From Alphaproteobacteria bacterium (GTDB taxonomy: Bacteria > Pseudomonadota > Alphaproteobacteria > Caulobacterales > Caulobacteraceae): 64,000 nucleotides of DNA. Made by a program: the position numbers and the translations under genes. Under the pieces are notes generated by a model. The model made no database searches, had not been told where the DNA came from, and saw only the letters and a list, made by a program, of their open reading frames with translations. This document shows positions 47,391-56,900 of the stretch, piece after piece; the stretch's first letter is position 1; every line of letters starts with the position of its first letter. The stretch spans positions 23,055-87,054 of the forward strand of contig JAHJNW010000086.1 of assembly GCA_018820665.1 (NCBI GenBank), written 5' to 3'.

Positions 47391-47523
47391 CGCTCCCGGG
47401 CTTGGCGACCAGCTGGCCTTCGGCCTCGCGGTCGCTTGCGCCTGGTCACGTCCGACAAGTGCGCCGGCGACGGCCTCGCTGCGCGCGCCGCTCCCTATGG
47501 GTCGCGACGACGGCCTGCCGGAC
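47391..47523 (+). repeat. A-module direct repeat copy 6
   Basis: Near-identical repeat. Confidence 0.9.
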
Positions 47524-47549
47524 TGAGAGAGAGCGCGCACGTCTCCTCC

Positions 47550-47680
47550 GCATCGTGTCACGGGAGCCCGAAAGTCAACGGCTGCGCCGTTCCCCTGCGC
47601 GTCGGCCGAGGCCGCCGCTCCGGTGACTGCCGGGCGCCCACCCGTGCCCCGAGGCTCCATAGCCGGTCGCTGGGACCGGC
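47550..47680 (+). promoter_or_regulatory. B-family structured leader
   Basis: AACGGCtgcGCCGTT; CGGCCgaGGCCG; GCCGGTCgctggGACCGGC. Confidence 0.85.
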
Positions 47681-47696
47681 CCCATGGAGATCCATC

Positions 47697-48002
47697 ATGT
47701 CCGAATCCGCCACGACCCAATCGGCCCCGGCCGGGCTCACGAGCACCGAACGGTACTACGGCCCCGGCGATGCGAACGGGCGCTACCTCGTCCTGGTCGT
47801 CGATGAGATCGTGGGCGAGGAAGAAGCCTACCGCACCTCGGATCTCGCGGTCGCCGCCGCCGAGTTTGACCGCTGCCAGGCGCAGCACCCCTATGTCACG
47901 GCGGTGTCGATCTACGACACCGTCGAGGCCGAGACCCGGAAGCTCTGGCAACGCGACCCGGACCTGACCCCGCAGACGGCCTTGGCTCGCTGTCCCTACT
48001 GA
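47697..48002 (+). CDS. Small hypothetical protein
   Basis: ATG with upstream catggagatccatc SD. Confidence 0.55.
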   Translation: MSESATTQSAPAGLTSTERYYGPGDANGRYLVLVVDEIVGEEEAYRTSDLAVAAAEFDRCQAQHPYVTAVSIYDTVEAETRKLWQRDPDLTPQTALARCPY

Positions 48003-48032
48003 TCCCCGGGGGCTTCGGCCCCCTTTTTGTGC
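48003..48032 (+). terminator. Rho-independent terminator
   Basis: ccgggggcttcggccccctttttgtg. Confidence 0.85.
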
Positions 48033-48090
48033 GCGCTCCGTTGGTGTGGCGCCGACCGCTGCCTGACGGCGCGGTGACCCGGCGACGGAC

Positions 48091-48234
48091 AGGGCAGGGG
48101 GCGCTCCCGGGCTTGGCGACCAGCTGGCCTTCGGCCTCGCGGTCGCTTGCGCCTGGTCACGTTCGACAAGTGCTGCCGGCGACGGCCTCGCTGCGCGCGC
48201 CGCTCCCTACGGGTCGCGACGACGGCCTGCCGGA
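48091..48234 (+). repeat. A-module direct repeat copy 7
   Basis: Near-identical repeat. Confidence 0.9.
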
Positions 48235-48374
48235 TGGTCAGGTTGCGGGCGCTCTGGGCGGGCCGATCGCTGGCCTTCGGCCTCGCGATCATTACCGCCT
48301 GTCGCGTCAGCGTCTCAGCGGGGCGCCGACCGCAGCGCTTCGCGCGCGGTGACCCGGCGACGGATAGGGCAGGG

Positions 48375-48440
48375 TGCGCTCCCGGGCTTGGCGACCAGCT
48401 GGCCTTCGGCCTCGCGGTCGCTTGCGCCTGGTCGCGTCGG
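48375..48440 (+). repeat. A-module partial copy 8
   Basis: 5' half of module only. Confidence 0.85.
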
Positions 48441-48515
48441 ATTACCTCTTTCCCCCTTGGGGGGCTCCGCCCCCGGTCGTCCCTCAAGGCGACCGCCAAG
48501 GCGGCTTAGGCGGCG

Positions 48516-48640
48516 GTGTCCCCGCCCTTCGGCTCCGCCTGCAGGGCGGGTGATCCCCCTCCGCCGCCACGACCTTGATCTCCTTCCTCCCCCGTCCGCG
48601 GTGCGGCTTTGCCGCCCACGCTTCGGAAAAGCGCGGGCGC
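48516..48640 (+). repeat. D-module structured repeat copy 2 (copy 1 near 15991..16117, upstream of parB-like gene)
   Basis: cctgcagggcgggtgatccccctccg and gcggctttgccgcccacgcttcggaaa shared with 16010-16110. Confidence 0.7.
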
Positions 48641-48708
48641 CTTCCATCACGATTTCTGGCCCAGTGCGAACCCTTCGCCCGCCGTGTCTGTGGCCGAAAG
48701 GAGTAGTC

Positions 48709-49092
48709 ATGACCCCGATCACATTGCGGGACCTGCCCCGCCGCCAGCGCGCGCGCATCTATGCCGTGGCGCTGGGTGAAACGTCCGCCGACTTCGCCCT
48801 GGCGGAAGCGCTGGCCGCGTCGGCCAAGACGGGCCTCGGCGCTGCTGACCGTCACCGCCTCGCCGGGGATGCTGTGCGATATGCGCTGGCCTGTCACGGC
48901 CTGCACGATACGACGGCGGCCCGCATTGCGGTCACCGCCCTGGCTCGCGGGGTGATCCCTCGGCCGCTTGCGGTCCTGCGGCAGGCGCGCCGGGAGCAGC
49001 GGCGGATCGAGCGGGCGACCCGGCCCCATCTCGCGCTTCGGCTGCTACTGTCCTCGCCCGCCGAGGCGGACCAGATGCGGGGGGCGATGTGA
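48709..49092 (+). CDS. Hypothetical protein
   Basis: ATG with aaggagtagtc SD. Confidence 0.55.
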   Translation: MTPITLRDLPRRQRARIYAVALGETSADFALAEALAASAKTGLGAADRHRLAGDAVRYALACHGLHDTTAARIAVTALARGVIPRPLAVLRQARREQRRIERATRPHLALRLLLSSPAEADQMRGAM

Positions 49093-49391
49093 GCCCGGTT
49101 TCCGATTTGCCAGCGGGCTGGCTTTACCTCGAACAGCGCCGCGTCGTGGTCGATCCGAGCCGTGGGGTCGTGGCCACTGTCAACGGGACCACGGCCGATG
49201 GCGTGATGCTCGCTGGCGCCCAGCGGCTGTTCGCCGCTCTGGTCGCCCTGGAGCAATCCGCCGGCGCGGTCGCCGAGGATATCAGCTCGCGCAGGCTCGC
49301 CGTGGATCCGGCTTTGGTCGCGGCGTTGGGCGAGGCGCGTTGCGCCGCCGCCCAGGCCTTGCGGCTGGCTGGCGAACCGACGGAGCATTGA
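49089..49391 (+). CDS. Hypothetical protein
   Basis: GTG start overlapping upstream stop. Confidence 0.55.
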   Translation: MSPVSDLPAGWLYLEQRRVVVDPSRGVVATVNGTTADGVMLAGAQRLFAALVALEQSAGAVAEDISSRRLAVDPALVAALGEARCAAAQALRLAGEPTEH

Positions 49392-49393
49392 CG

Positions 49394-49714
49394 GTGTCGC
49401 AGCTCGCCCTGTTCACGGCTTCGGATGCGCCGCCTTCGGCGTCGCCCGAGGTCCGCTATCTCTTCCTTGCGCCCGTCCTTTACGTCTCCCCGGTCATGAC
49501 GATCGGGCGGCATGAGTGGGCCTATGTCATCTACGACGACCCGCATTGGGGGGTGCTGGCTGACTATGTCTGGCGCCGTTCCGGCGCGGAGTGGGCGCGG
49601 TCGCGGGCGTGGCCCAGCTACGACGGCGACCGGTCGGACGGCGGGCTTCCGCTGACCTGCCGCCGACTGTGGGAGCGTGAATCGGAAGCCCGCGCCGCGC
49701 ACGGTCTGGCCTAG
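49394..49714 (+). CDS. Hypothetical protein (GTG 49394 or TTG 49388 start)
   Basis: Translationally coupled ORF VSQLALFTASDAPPSASPEVRYLFLAPVLYVSPVMTIGRHEWAYVIYDD. Confidence 0.5.
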   Translation: MSQLALFTASDAPPSASPEVRYLFLAPVLYVSPVMTIGRHEWAYVIYDDPHWGVLADYVWRRSGAEWARSRAWPSYDGDRSDGGLPLTCRRLWERESEARAAHGLA

Positions 49715-49724
49715 GAGCGCCGTC

Positions 49725-50552
49725 ATGCAGTTCGTTCGCAAACAGCGCCACGGCCCCCGCGTCATCACCCCCCGCCAGTTGTCGGCCTATGAGCGCAGCT
49801 GTCGCGCGAAGCGCGAAAAGCTGCCCTTGCTGGCTCCGCTCATCGCGGAGGCTCAGCTTCCGGCCGAGGAGGAGATGGCCCGTCGTCAGGCGGGCGATAT
49901 CGTCTGGGAGCAGAGCGCGCGGGATGCTCATGCCGCCAAGTGGCGGGAGGTCCGGACACGGCTATTCGCCCTGCCGGACCATGCCCGCGCGGCGGTGCTG
50001 GCCCGGTACAATTCGAGCCGATGGTTTCCCCGCAATCCGGGGCTTCTGGCCTCTCTGATCTGGGACACGCTGAAGGGTGTCGCGGTGCCCGCATCCACCC
50101 TTGTCCCGATGCCTGCGGCGGAACGTCTCTCCGCCGTGGCCGCTCTCAATGATCGCGCACGCGCGGGGGACACCAACACCCGCTGCCGGCGGGCCTATTC
50201 CCCCGGGGCGATGGCCTTCCTTGCGCCGGGCTTCGTGCCCGATGAGGAATACGAACGGCCGCAGGTCTATCTACATGTCAGCCGGGGTCGCTGGTGTTTG
50301 CTCTGGGATGGCGTTGCCGACTTCGTCGGCTTCACTCACAACATCGATCCATCCGGCGAGCGCCGGTGCGGGGTGTTCTCGGCGCTGGGCACGCCCTTCC
50401 GGTTCGAGGTCTTCTATCTGAGCCACCAGGACGATGGCGACGCGGTCGCCCCGTGGAACAGTGACCTTTCGCGCCGCGTGGTCTGGGTCGGCTGCGCCGA
50501 TGAAATAGCGGACCTGTCGCAGGCGACTTTCGAGAGCGGATGGACGCCATAG
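49725..50552 (+). CDS. Hypothetical protein
   Basis: MQFVRKQRHGPRVITPRQLSAYERSCRAKREKLPLLAPLIAEAQLPAEEEMARRQAGDIVWEQ. Confidence 0.55.
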   Translation: MQFVRKQRHGPRVITPRQLSAYERSCRAKREKLPLLAPLIAEAQLPAEEEMARRQAGDIVWEQSARDAHAAKWREVRTRLFALPDHARAAVLARYNSSRWFPRNPGLLASLIWDTLKGVAVPASTLVPMPAAERLSAVAALNDRARAGDTNTRCRRAYSPGAMAFLAPGFVPDEEYERPQVYLHVSRGRWCLLWDGVADFVGFTHNIDPSGERRCGVFSALGTPFRFEVFYLSHQDDGDAVAPWNSDLSRRVVWVGCADEIADLSQATFESGWTP

Positions 50553-51184
50553 GCGTCTGTTCCGGCAGGGGGCGCGCGGCGTGTTTTCGGTTGCGCCTTC
50601 GGCGCGGGATTGAACCGAAAACGCCGAGGCGTTCTGCGACGCCTCGCGGGCCTTTGGGCGGCTGCGCTGCGCGCGAGCTGTTGCCCATTCGGCCCTGATC
50701 GCCAGCGCTGTTTTTTCGCGTCGGGCTGCGCCCGCTTTGGCTTGTCCAGGGCGGGCCCTTTTCTGTGCTCGGTGCGCGGGTCGGCGTGGATTTGTTGCGC
50801 CTGCGGCGCGGGGGACGGTGGCCATGGCGGGGGCCATGAGGTCGATGCCTAGAGGCGCGGGGCGCCTTTCTTCCGGCCCGGGGTCGCTGCGCGGCCGCCG
50901 GGAGGACCCTCTCGGATACGCACGTGCGTCTTCGACTCCGTTTTTGATCCGCTGACGGTTCGCCTTTGCCCTGGCCCTGACGGGCGACGGGAGGCGAACC
51001 GCCTCTGGCGGATCTGGCGAGCCGCTGTTCGCGGGTCTTTGCTCGGCCGAGGGCGGCCTCGGTTGAGGTGTTCTCGATCTGGTCGGTGATGCCGAATTGG
51101 GTCTGTGCCTAGAGGGTCGGGAGGCCTTTCTCGGAGTCCCAAACCAGTCACGTGAGTGAGGAGTGGCCCCTGGGGGGGCCTGTT

Positions 51185-51305
51185 GAAGAAACCTCCCTGT
51201 GGGAGGTGCACACCTTACGCACACCTGCGGTTCTTCTAAGTATCGGTTTTTGCAGGCGAAACGGCGGGCGCAACCGGGTGTCACTAGTGCCCCCACTTCG
51301 GGGAT
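51185..51305. other. Candidate oriT / nic region
   Basis: ACCTCCC-tgt-GGGAGGT hairpin (51191-51207), direct repeats GCACACCT (51208-51215, 51219-51226), flanking GAAGAA/TTCTTC, in noncoding DNA upstream of RHH-TraD-TraI. Confidence 0.5.
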
Positions 51306-51376
51306 TTGCCGGTTTCCCTCGCTGAAACAACGTGCTACGGGAGGGGTACTAGTGCCGCCATAATCCCAGATCGCCA

Positions 51377-51745
51377 ATGCCAACCAACCTCCCTCGCATC
51401 ACAGCCTATGTCTCAAAAGAGGCCCAGCAACGGCTTCGCACGCTGGCGAAAACCCGTGGTCTGTCGCAAAGCCAAGTGATCGAGGAGCTAATCAACACCG
51501 CGCACCAGGATCGGCGCGACTGGATCGCCCAGCAGGCTGGTCACCAGACGATGCTGACCCTCGCGCTCCTGACAGCCTTGGCCAAGCGCACCCTCAACGA
51601 GGAGGAGCTGGCGAAGGTGAGACAGATGGGAGGCCAGGCTGGGGCGCTCCTTTTTGGTCCCCTTGGGAAGCGTCCATTCGACGTCGATGCGCCGCCGCCG
51701 GAAGATGATCGCCTCGTGGCCCTTTTCGCGGCGCTGTCAGAGTAG
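51377..51745 (+). CDS. RHH relaxosome accessory protein (TraY/MbeC-like role)
   Basis: LPRITAYVSKEAQQRLRTLAKTRGLSQSQVIEELI; just upstream of traD/traI. Confidence 0.7.
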   Translation: MPTNLPRITAYVSKEAQQRLRTLAKTRGLSQSQVIEELINTAHQDRRDWIAQQAGHQTMLTLALLTALAKRTLNEEELAKVRQMGGQAGALLFGPLGKRPFDVDAPPPEDDRLVALFAALSE

Positions 51746-51809
51746 TATCAAGCGCCACCCCTTCCGACGCCGCCCCGCTCTTGTCGCCTAACCCAATCGG
51801 GAAGTGACA

Positions 51810-53972
51810 ATGAGCCGACCCTCCAAGGGCAACCTCTCCGCCTGGCTTCGTGGTGGACAGACCATCGGGCATACCTTCGACATGATCCGCGAGGTTCTCG
51901 CGCGCATCGTGATCGTCCTCATTCTGTGGGGAGCCGTCTGCGTCATCTGCGTGAACCTCCGCGCTTCGGATGATGAGCAGAGCTATGGGACCCTCGCCCT
52001 TATGGCGAACGTCCTCGAATGGGTTGGTCCGCCAGCACCCCAACTCATCAGCGTGCCCACACCCGGACGTGGACCCCGCCCGTACCCTGTTGGCGAAGTC
52101 GAGCAGCTCAGCTGGGTCGCGCCCCACGCCTACGGCTACTTCCATCATGCCAAGCTGGGCTTCGCTCTTTGGATTATGGGCGCGGCGCTGACCGGGATCG
52201 CCACGGCCTATTGGTACACGCGAGCGGGCAAGGAGAAGCTGAAGACCCGGCAAATCCGAGGACAGCAGGTTGTTCGCGCACCCCAGCTTGCGCACGAGAT
52301 CACCCTATTCAATCAGGAGCAGGCCAAGGCGAAGAACCGGCCCGACCACCTCCCGGCGAACCTCGTTGGCATCCCGTACCCGATGGACGCCGAGCAGGAA
52401 CACACCCTCATCACCGGCAGTCCGGGCGCGGGTAAGTCGGTCGCCATGCACCGTCTTATTCGGTCCGTCCGCGCGCGCGGAGATCGCGGCGTCGTCTACG
52501 ACCCGGAGCTGGAATACATCGCCCAGCACTACAACCCCGAGACCGACCTCATCCTCAACCCCTTTGACGAACGGTCGCCCGCCTGGTCGCCGTTCCACGA
52601 CGCCACAGATCACGTCGAATGGGATCGTCTCGCCCACGGCCTGTTCAAGGACCCCAAGAGCGGCGACCCCTATTGGAGCAACGTCGCCCGGTCGCTGTTC
52701 TCTTGGACCTGTTTCACTCTGAAAGAGCGCGACCCCAACGTCAGCCTCGATACGGCGCTGAACATGCTGTTCGGTTCGACGAAGCGGCTGGAACGTCTCC
52801 TCGTCGGCACCCCAGCCCACAAGCACATCAGCGGCGGCGCGGGACCCCGGGTATCGTCGATTGAGTCCGTGCTGGTCGAGGGCGTGACGCCACTCGTCTA
52901 CCTCCTCGGAAAGGGCGAGCCCTTCTCCATCCGCCGCTGGGTCAATCAGGAACGTCGGACCCCCGGGCTTCTCTTCCTGTCCGCACCTGAGACCCATGCC
53001 GACACCCTTCGGCCGCTTCTCGGTTTCTGGTCCGAGATCGTCATCAGCGCCCTGTTGTCGCGGAACGCGGAGGGTATCGCGCCGCATCCGACGTGGCTGT
53101 TCCTGGACGAGTTCCCCTCGCTTGGCCGTATCGACAAGCTGGCCGACGGCCCCCAGCGCCTTCGCAAGTATGGCGGCGCCATGGTCTTCGGGATGCAGCA
53201 GGTCTCGCAGATCCAGGAGATCTACGGGAAGGAGAAGGCCAGCACCATCATGGGTCAGTGCCTCAATAAGCTGATCCTGCGGTGCAGCGATTTTCAGACC
53301 GCACAGATCATGAGCGAAACGATCGGCGAGCGCGTCATGCACCGCGTCTCGGAGAACACCTCCTATGGCGCGAACAGCATTCGCGACGGCGTCGGCATCG
53401 CGCCGCGCGAAGAGAAGGAGCCGGTTTACCTCCCCACGGACCTGATGAACCTGCCGTCGCTGCAGGGCGTCATTCGGATGAGCAACAAGCGCGCCGGACG
53501 GCCATTCCCTATCGCTCCGGTCGCCTTCAGCTTCGACGCCAGTCCCCGGATCGCGGACCCCTATGTTCCGCGCACTGGACCTGACCCCATCCGCGAGTTC
53601 ATTGCGCGCGCGCGGGGCGAGCGGCCGGACGATCCGGCTGAAGGCACTGCAGCTGCGCCCGCAGCCGCCGCCGGCGGCCCGGTCCTCGTGGCGGTCGATG
53701 GCGACCTCGTCGTCGACGGCGAGGCGGACGAGGCAGTCAACGAGAACGACCTGGTCGCGGATCCCGGCGCGTTGCCGACAGAGAAGGGCAGGGCAATCTC
53801 CCTCGCTCGCGCCGAGGCCGCCCGGGAGGAGGCCGCCCGCGAGAACGAACAGAAGCAACAGCGCGAGCTGTTCGACGGGGACCGGCCTACCCCAGAGCCG
53901 CGTCCTGCCGGCGAGGAGCATAGCCTCGGCTCACTCGGTGAATTGACCGGCGACTATGGCCGGGGGCTCTGA
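51810..53972 (+). CDS. traD: TraD/VirD4 type IV coupling protein
   Basis: ITGSPGAGKSVAMHRLIRSVRARGDRGVVYDPELEYI; HPTWLFLDEFPSLGRIDKLADGPQRLRKYGGAMVFGMQQVSQIQE. Confidence 0.93.
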   Translation: MSRPSKGNLSAWLRGGQTIGHTFDMIREVLARIVIVLILWGAVCVICVNLRASDDEQSYGTLALMANVLEWVGPPAPQLISVPTPGRGPRPYPVGEVEQLSWVAPHAYGYFHHAKLGFALWIMGAALTGIATAYWYTRAGKEKLKTRQIRGQQVVRAPQLAHEITLFNQEQAKAKNRPDHLPANLVGIPYPMDAEQEHTLITGSPGAGKSVAMHRLIRSVRARGDRGVVYDPELEYIAQHYNPETDLILNPFDERSPAWSPFHDATDHVEWDRLAHGLFKDPKSGDPYWSNVARSLFSWTCFTLKERDPNVSLDTALNMLFGSTKRLERLLVGTPAHKHISGGAGPRVSSIESVLVEGVTPLVYLLGKGEPFSIRRWVNQERRTPGLLFLSAPETHADTLRPLLGFWSEIVISALLSRNAEGIAPHPTWLFLDEFPSLGRIDKLADGPQRLRKYGGAMVFGMQQVSQIQEIYGKEKASTIMGQCLNKLILRCSDFQTAQIMSETIGERVMHRVSENTSYGANSIRDGVGIAPREEKEPVYLPTDLMNLPSLQGVIRMSNKRAGRPFPIAPVAFSFDASPRIADPYVPRTGPDPIREFIARARGERPDDPAEGTAAAPAAAAGGPVLVAVDGDLVVDGEADEAVNENDLVADPGALPTEKGRAISLARAEAAREEAARENEQKQQRELFDGDRPTPEPRPAGEEHSLGSLGELTGDYGRGL

Positions 53973-53974
53973 CC

Positions 53975-56900
53975 ATGCTTTCCGTCAGCAGCATTGGAAG
54001 CTCCTCCGGGGCCGCCGAGTACTACGGCAAGGACGACTATTACGTCACTGGCGAGGCCGACACCCCCGGCCTGGAATGGGGCGGCAAGGGTGCCGCCAAG
54101 ATCGGCTTGGAGGGCAAGGCTGAAGGAACGGACTTCAAGAAGGTCCTCCAGGGCACCCACCCAGCCTTTAAGGACGGCGACAAAACACCCGCTGGCGCGG
54201 ACACAAAGCACCGGGCGGGATGGGATCTCACCTTCTCCGCGCCCAAGAGCGTCAGTCTGGCCATCCTGGTTGGCGGTGATCGCCGCCTCGACGTCGCTCA
54301 CAACAAGGCCGTCGATCGGGCGATGGTCTATGCGGAGAAGCACTTCGCGATCACCCGTGTGCGCGATCAGGGCAAGATCCGTGAGGTGAACACCGGCAAC
54401 CTCGTCTACGCCAAGACCGTTCACGGCACTTCCCGTCAGGGCGACCCCCAGCGTCACACCCATGTCGTCGTCGCCAACGCGACTGTAGAACCCTCCACGG
54501 GCAAGGTCCGCGCCCTGGAGAGCTATCAGCTCTTCAAACACATCCAGCTGGTCGGCCGGATCTACCGCGCCGAGTTGGCCAAGGAGGCCTTGGCGCTCGG
54601 CTACGACGTCCGTCGTGATGCCAAGGCCGGCACCTTCGAATTGGCCTCGTTCGGCGAGCAGCAGCTGCGTCAGTTCAGCAAGCGCCGAGAGCAGATCGAG
54701 GCGGCCATTGCCATCGAGGAGAAGCGCAAGGGTTCCCCCCTTACCGGCGCCCAGAAGGATGCGCTGGCACTACGGGACCGGCCGAAGAAGCTAGACACCC
54801 CTCGCGCTGAACTCATCGCGCGTTGGGCGGTGGAGTCGAAGGCCGCAGGCCTGGACGCTCGCGCGCTGGCCGGCGCTGCAATGGAGCGCAGCGCGAACGG
54901 CCGCGACGTGTCCTCATTGGTGTCTGGCGCCGCTTCCGATGCGGCGTCTCGTTTCGTGGCCGCCCTGCGGCGCATCACCGGGCGGTCCGATCCGGCGACG
55001 GCGAATGATCCTTACGGATATCGCAGACCTGACCTGGTGCGTGACGATGCGGCCCGCGCCGCTGTCTCCTTCGGGTTGCGCGTTGCTGAGCAGGGGAGGG
55101 CTGTCTTCACCCGCCACGAGGTAATGGGCCGGGCGCTGGAGTTTGCGGGCGCAGGGATGACCGCCTCTCGCATCGAGGGGCAACTGTCCGCCCTCGAGAA
55201 GGACGGGCGAGTGATCAACGCCGATGCGCGCCTAAATGGTGGCGTCACTACCAAACCGGCGCTCGACCTGGAGCGCGGCATCGTCTCCCGTATTGAGCAG
55301 GGCAAGAACACTGCACCCGCGCTTATGACGTTGGCGGAGGCTGGGGCCGCCTTGACCCACGCGGCTGGCCGGGAGGGCGGAATCGTCCTCAGCGACGGCC
55401 AGCGGGCAGGGGCGGAGAAGCTCCTCACCAGTCACGACCGGTATGTTGGGGTTCAGGGTCTTGCCGGCGTGGGCAAGACGAAGATGTTCGAAGTCGTCCG
55501 CGAGGTAGCTGCGGAACGGGGCGTCGAAATCGCGGGACTGGCACCGACCCACCAAGCCGCTGAAGCCCTGTCAAAAGGCGCCGGGATCGAGTCTGGCACA
55601 GTCGAAAGCTTCCTCCAGCGATATGAGGGCCTGATGACTCGGGCCGAGACTGGAGGCGCGGGAGCCGGGCTCGACCAAGCCCGCGAAAGCTGGGCCAAGA
55701 AGACGCTCCTGGTCGACGAGTCGTCGATGCTGTCGAACTCGCAAGCTGACCGTCTGATGCGTGTCAGCGAAACCCTGCAGATTCCCCGGATCATCTTCGT
55801 CGGGGACGAAAAGCAGCTCGGCTCTCCCGAGGCTGGGGCGCCATGGCGTCTCGTTCTCGAGGAAGGGCTTGATCATGCCCGCATGACCGAGATCCGTCGC
55901 CAGAAAGATCCGGAGGTTCGCGCCGCCGTCGAACAACTGGCTCAGGGAGCGCCTGCCCAGGCGCTCCGGGCCCTAGGCTCTCGCGTCGTCCAAGTCGGCC
56001 GTGACGCCAACGACGACAAACTGGCAGAGGCGGCTCATACCGCGTGGGCCCAGGTGAAAGAACGTGGCGGTGATGCTCCCGTCATCGTGCCTACCCACTC
56101 GCTTCGAGAAAAGGTCTCTCAGCTCATCCGCGGCGACTTGGCCGCCCGAGGCGTTCTAACCGGCCCCACAACGTCCGTACCTACCCTGTCGCACGTCCGC
56201 ATGACCCGCGCGGAATCATATCAGGCGGCCAGCTACCGCGAGGGCCAGATCCTCGTGCTCCACAGCGGCATCAAGGAAGCCGGCCTGACCAAGGGCGCCA
56301 CGGTGACGGTTGTCGGCCGAGATGAGCGCAATGATCGGCTCATTGTCGCTTCAGACCGCGATCGCCGCACCACAATCGACCTCACGACGCTCCGCGATCA
56401 GCGGAAGTCCAAGTTTGAGGCGTACCGTTCCAAAGATCTCGACGTTCAGCAGGGTGACCGTCTGGTGTGGGAGCGACGGGACGCTGATCGGGGCTTCAAG
56501 ACCGGGGAGGGGTTCACCGTTGAGCGGCTTGGCCGGGATAGCTGGGACATTCGCGGCGCTGACGGCAAACAACACACCTTGAAGACCAGCGACCCGGCGC
56601 TGCGGTTCACAGGCTACGCCTACGCTGAAACGGCCGACCGCTCGCAGGGCTCGACCTATCAGAACGTGGTCGCCGTGTTAGCGAGCACCCACGGCGAAGG
56701 CGCCAACCAGGCTCGCGCCTATGTTCAGGTTTCCCGCACAGCGGAAACCCTGACCTTGGTGACGAACGACACCGCTTTGCTGGCCATGCGCCTCAACAAA
56801 CAGGACGGCCAGAACCTCATCGCCATGCACGAGGCCAAGCTTGCGGGCGCCGAGCTGGCTGCGCTCGCATCCAGTCTCCCGGATCATGCCGATCGCTCGA

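Noticed and set aside
43096-48352. Family of similar peptides MATSWPSASRSLAPGHVRQVRRRRPRCARRSLWVATTAC at 39598, 43096, 44599, 46435 (N-term), 47333, 48029, 48147
   Set aside because: These are translations of the A-module DNA repeat, with no SD and frequent frame breaks between copies; the repeat is better explained as noncoding.
39586-48440. Integron attC array or CRISPR interpretation of the repeats
   Set aside because: No integrase, no attC core sites, and modules lie upstream of genes with promoter/leader layout; spacing and unit sizes are not CRISPR-like.
30340-48708. REP/BIME-type extragenic palindromes
   Set aside because: Modules are long, directional, located consistently before start codons, and show multi-stem organisation, unlike short REPs scattered after genes.
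50271-51383. 370-aa minus-strand ORF across the 50.5-51.4 kb region
   Set aside because: No recognisable motifs; spans the candidate oriT and antisense of the 49725 gene.
52305-53921. 538-aa minus-strand ORF
   Set aside because: Antisense to TraD.
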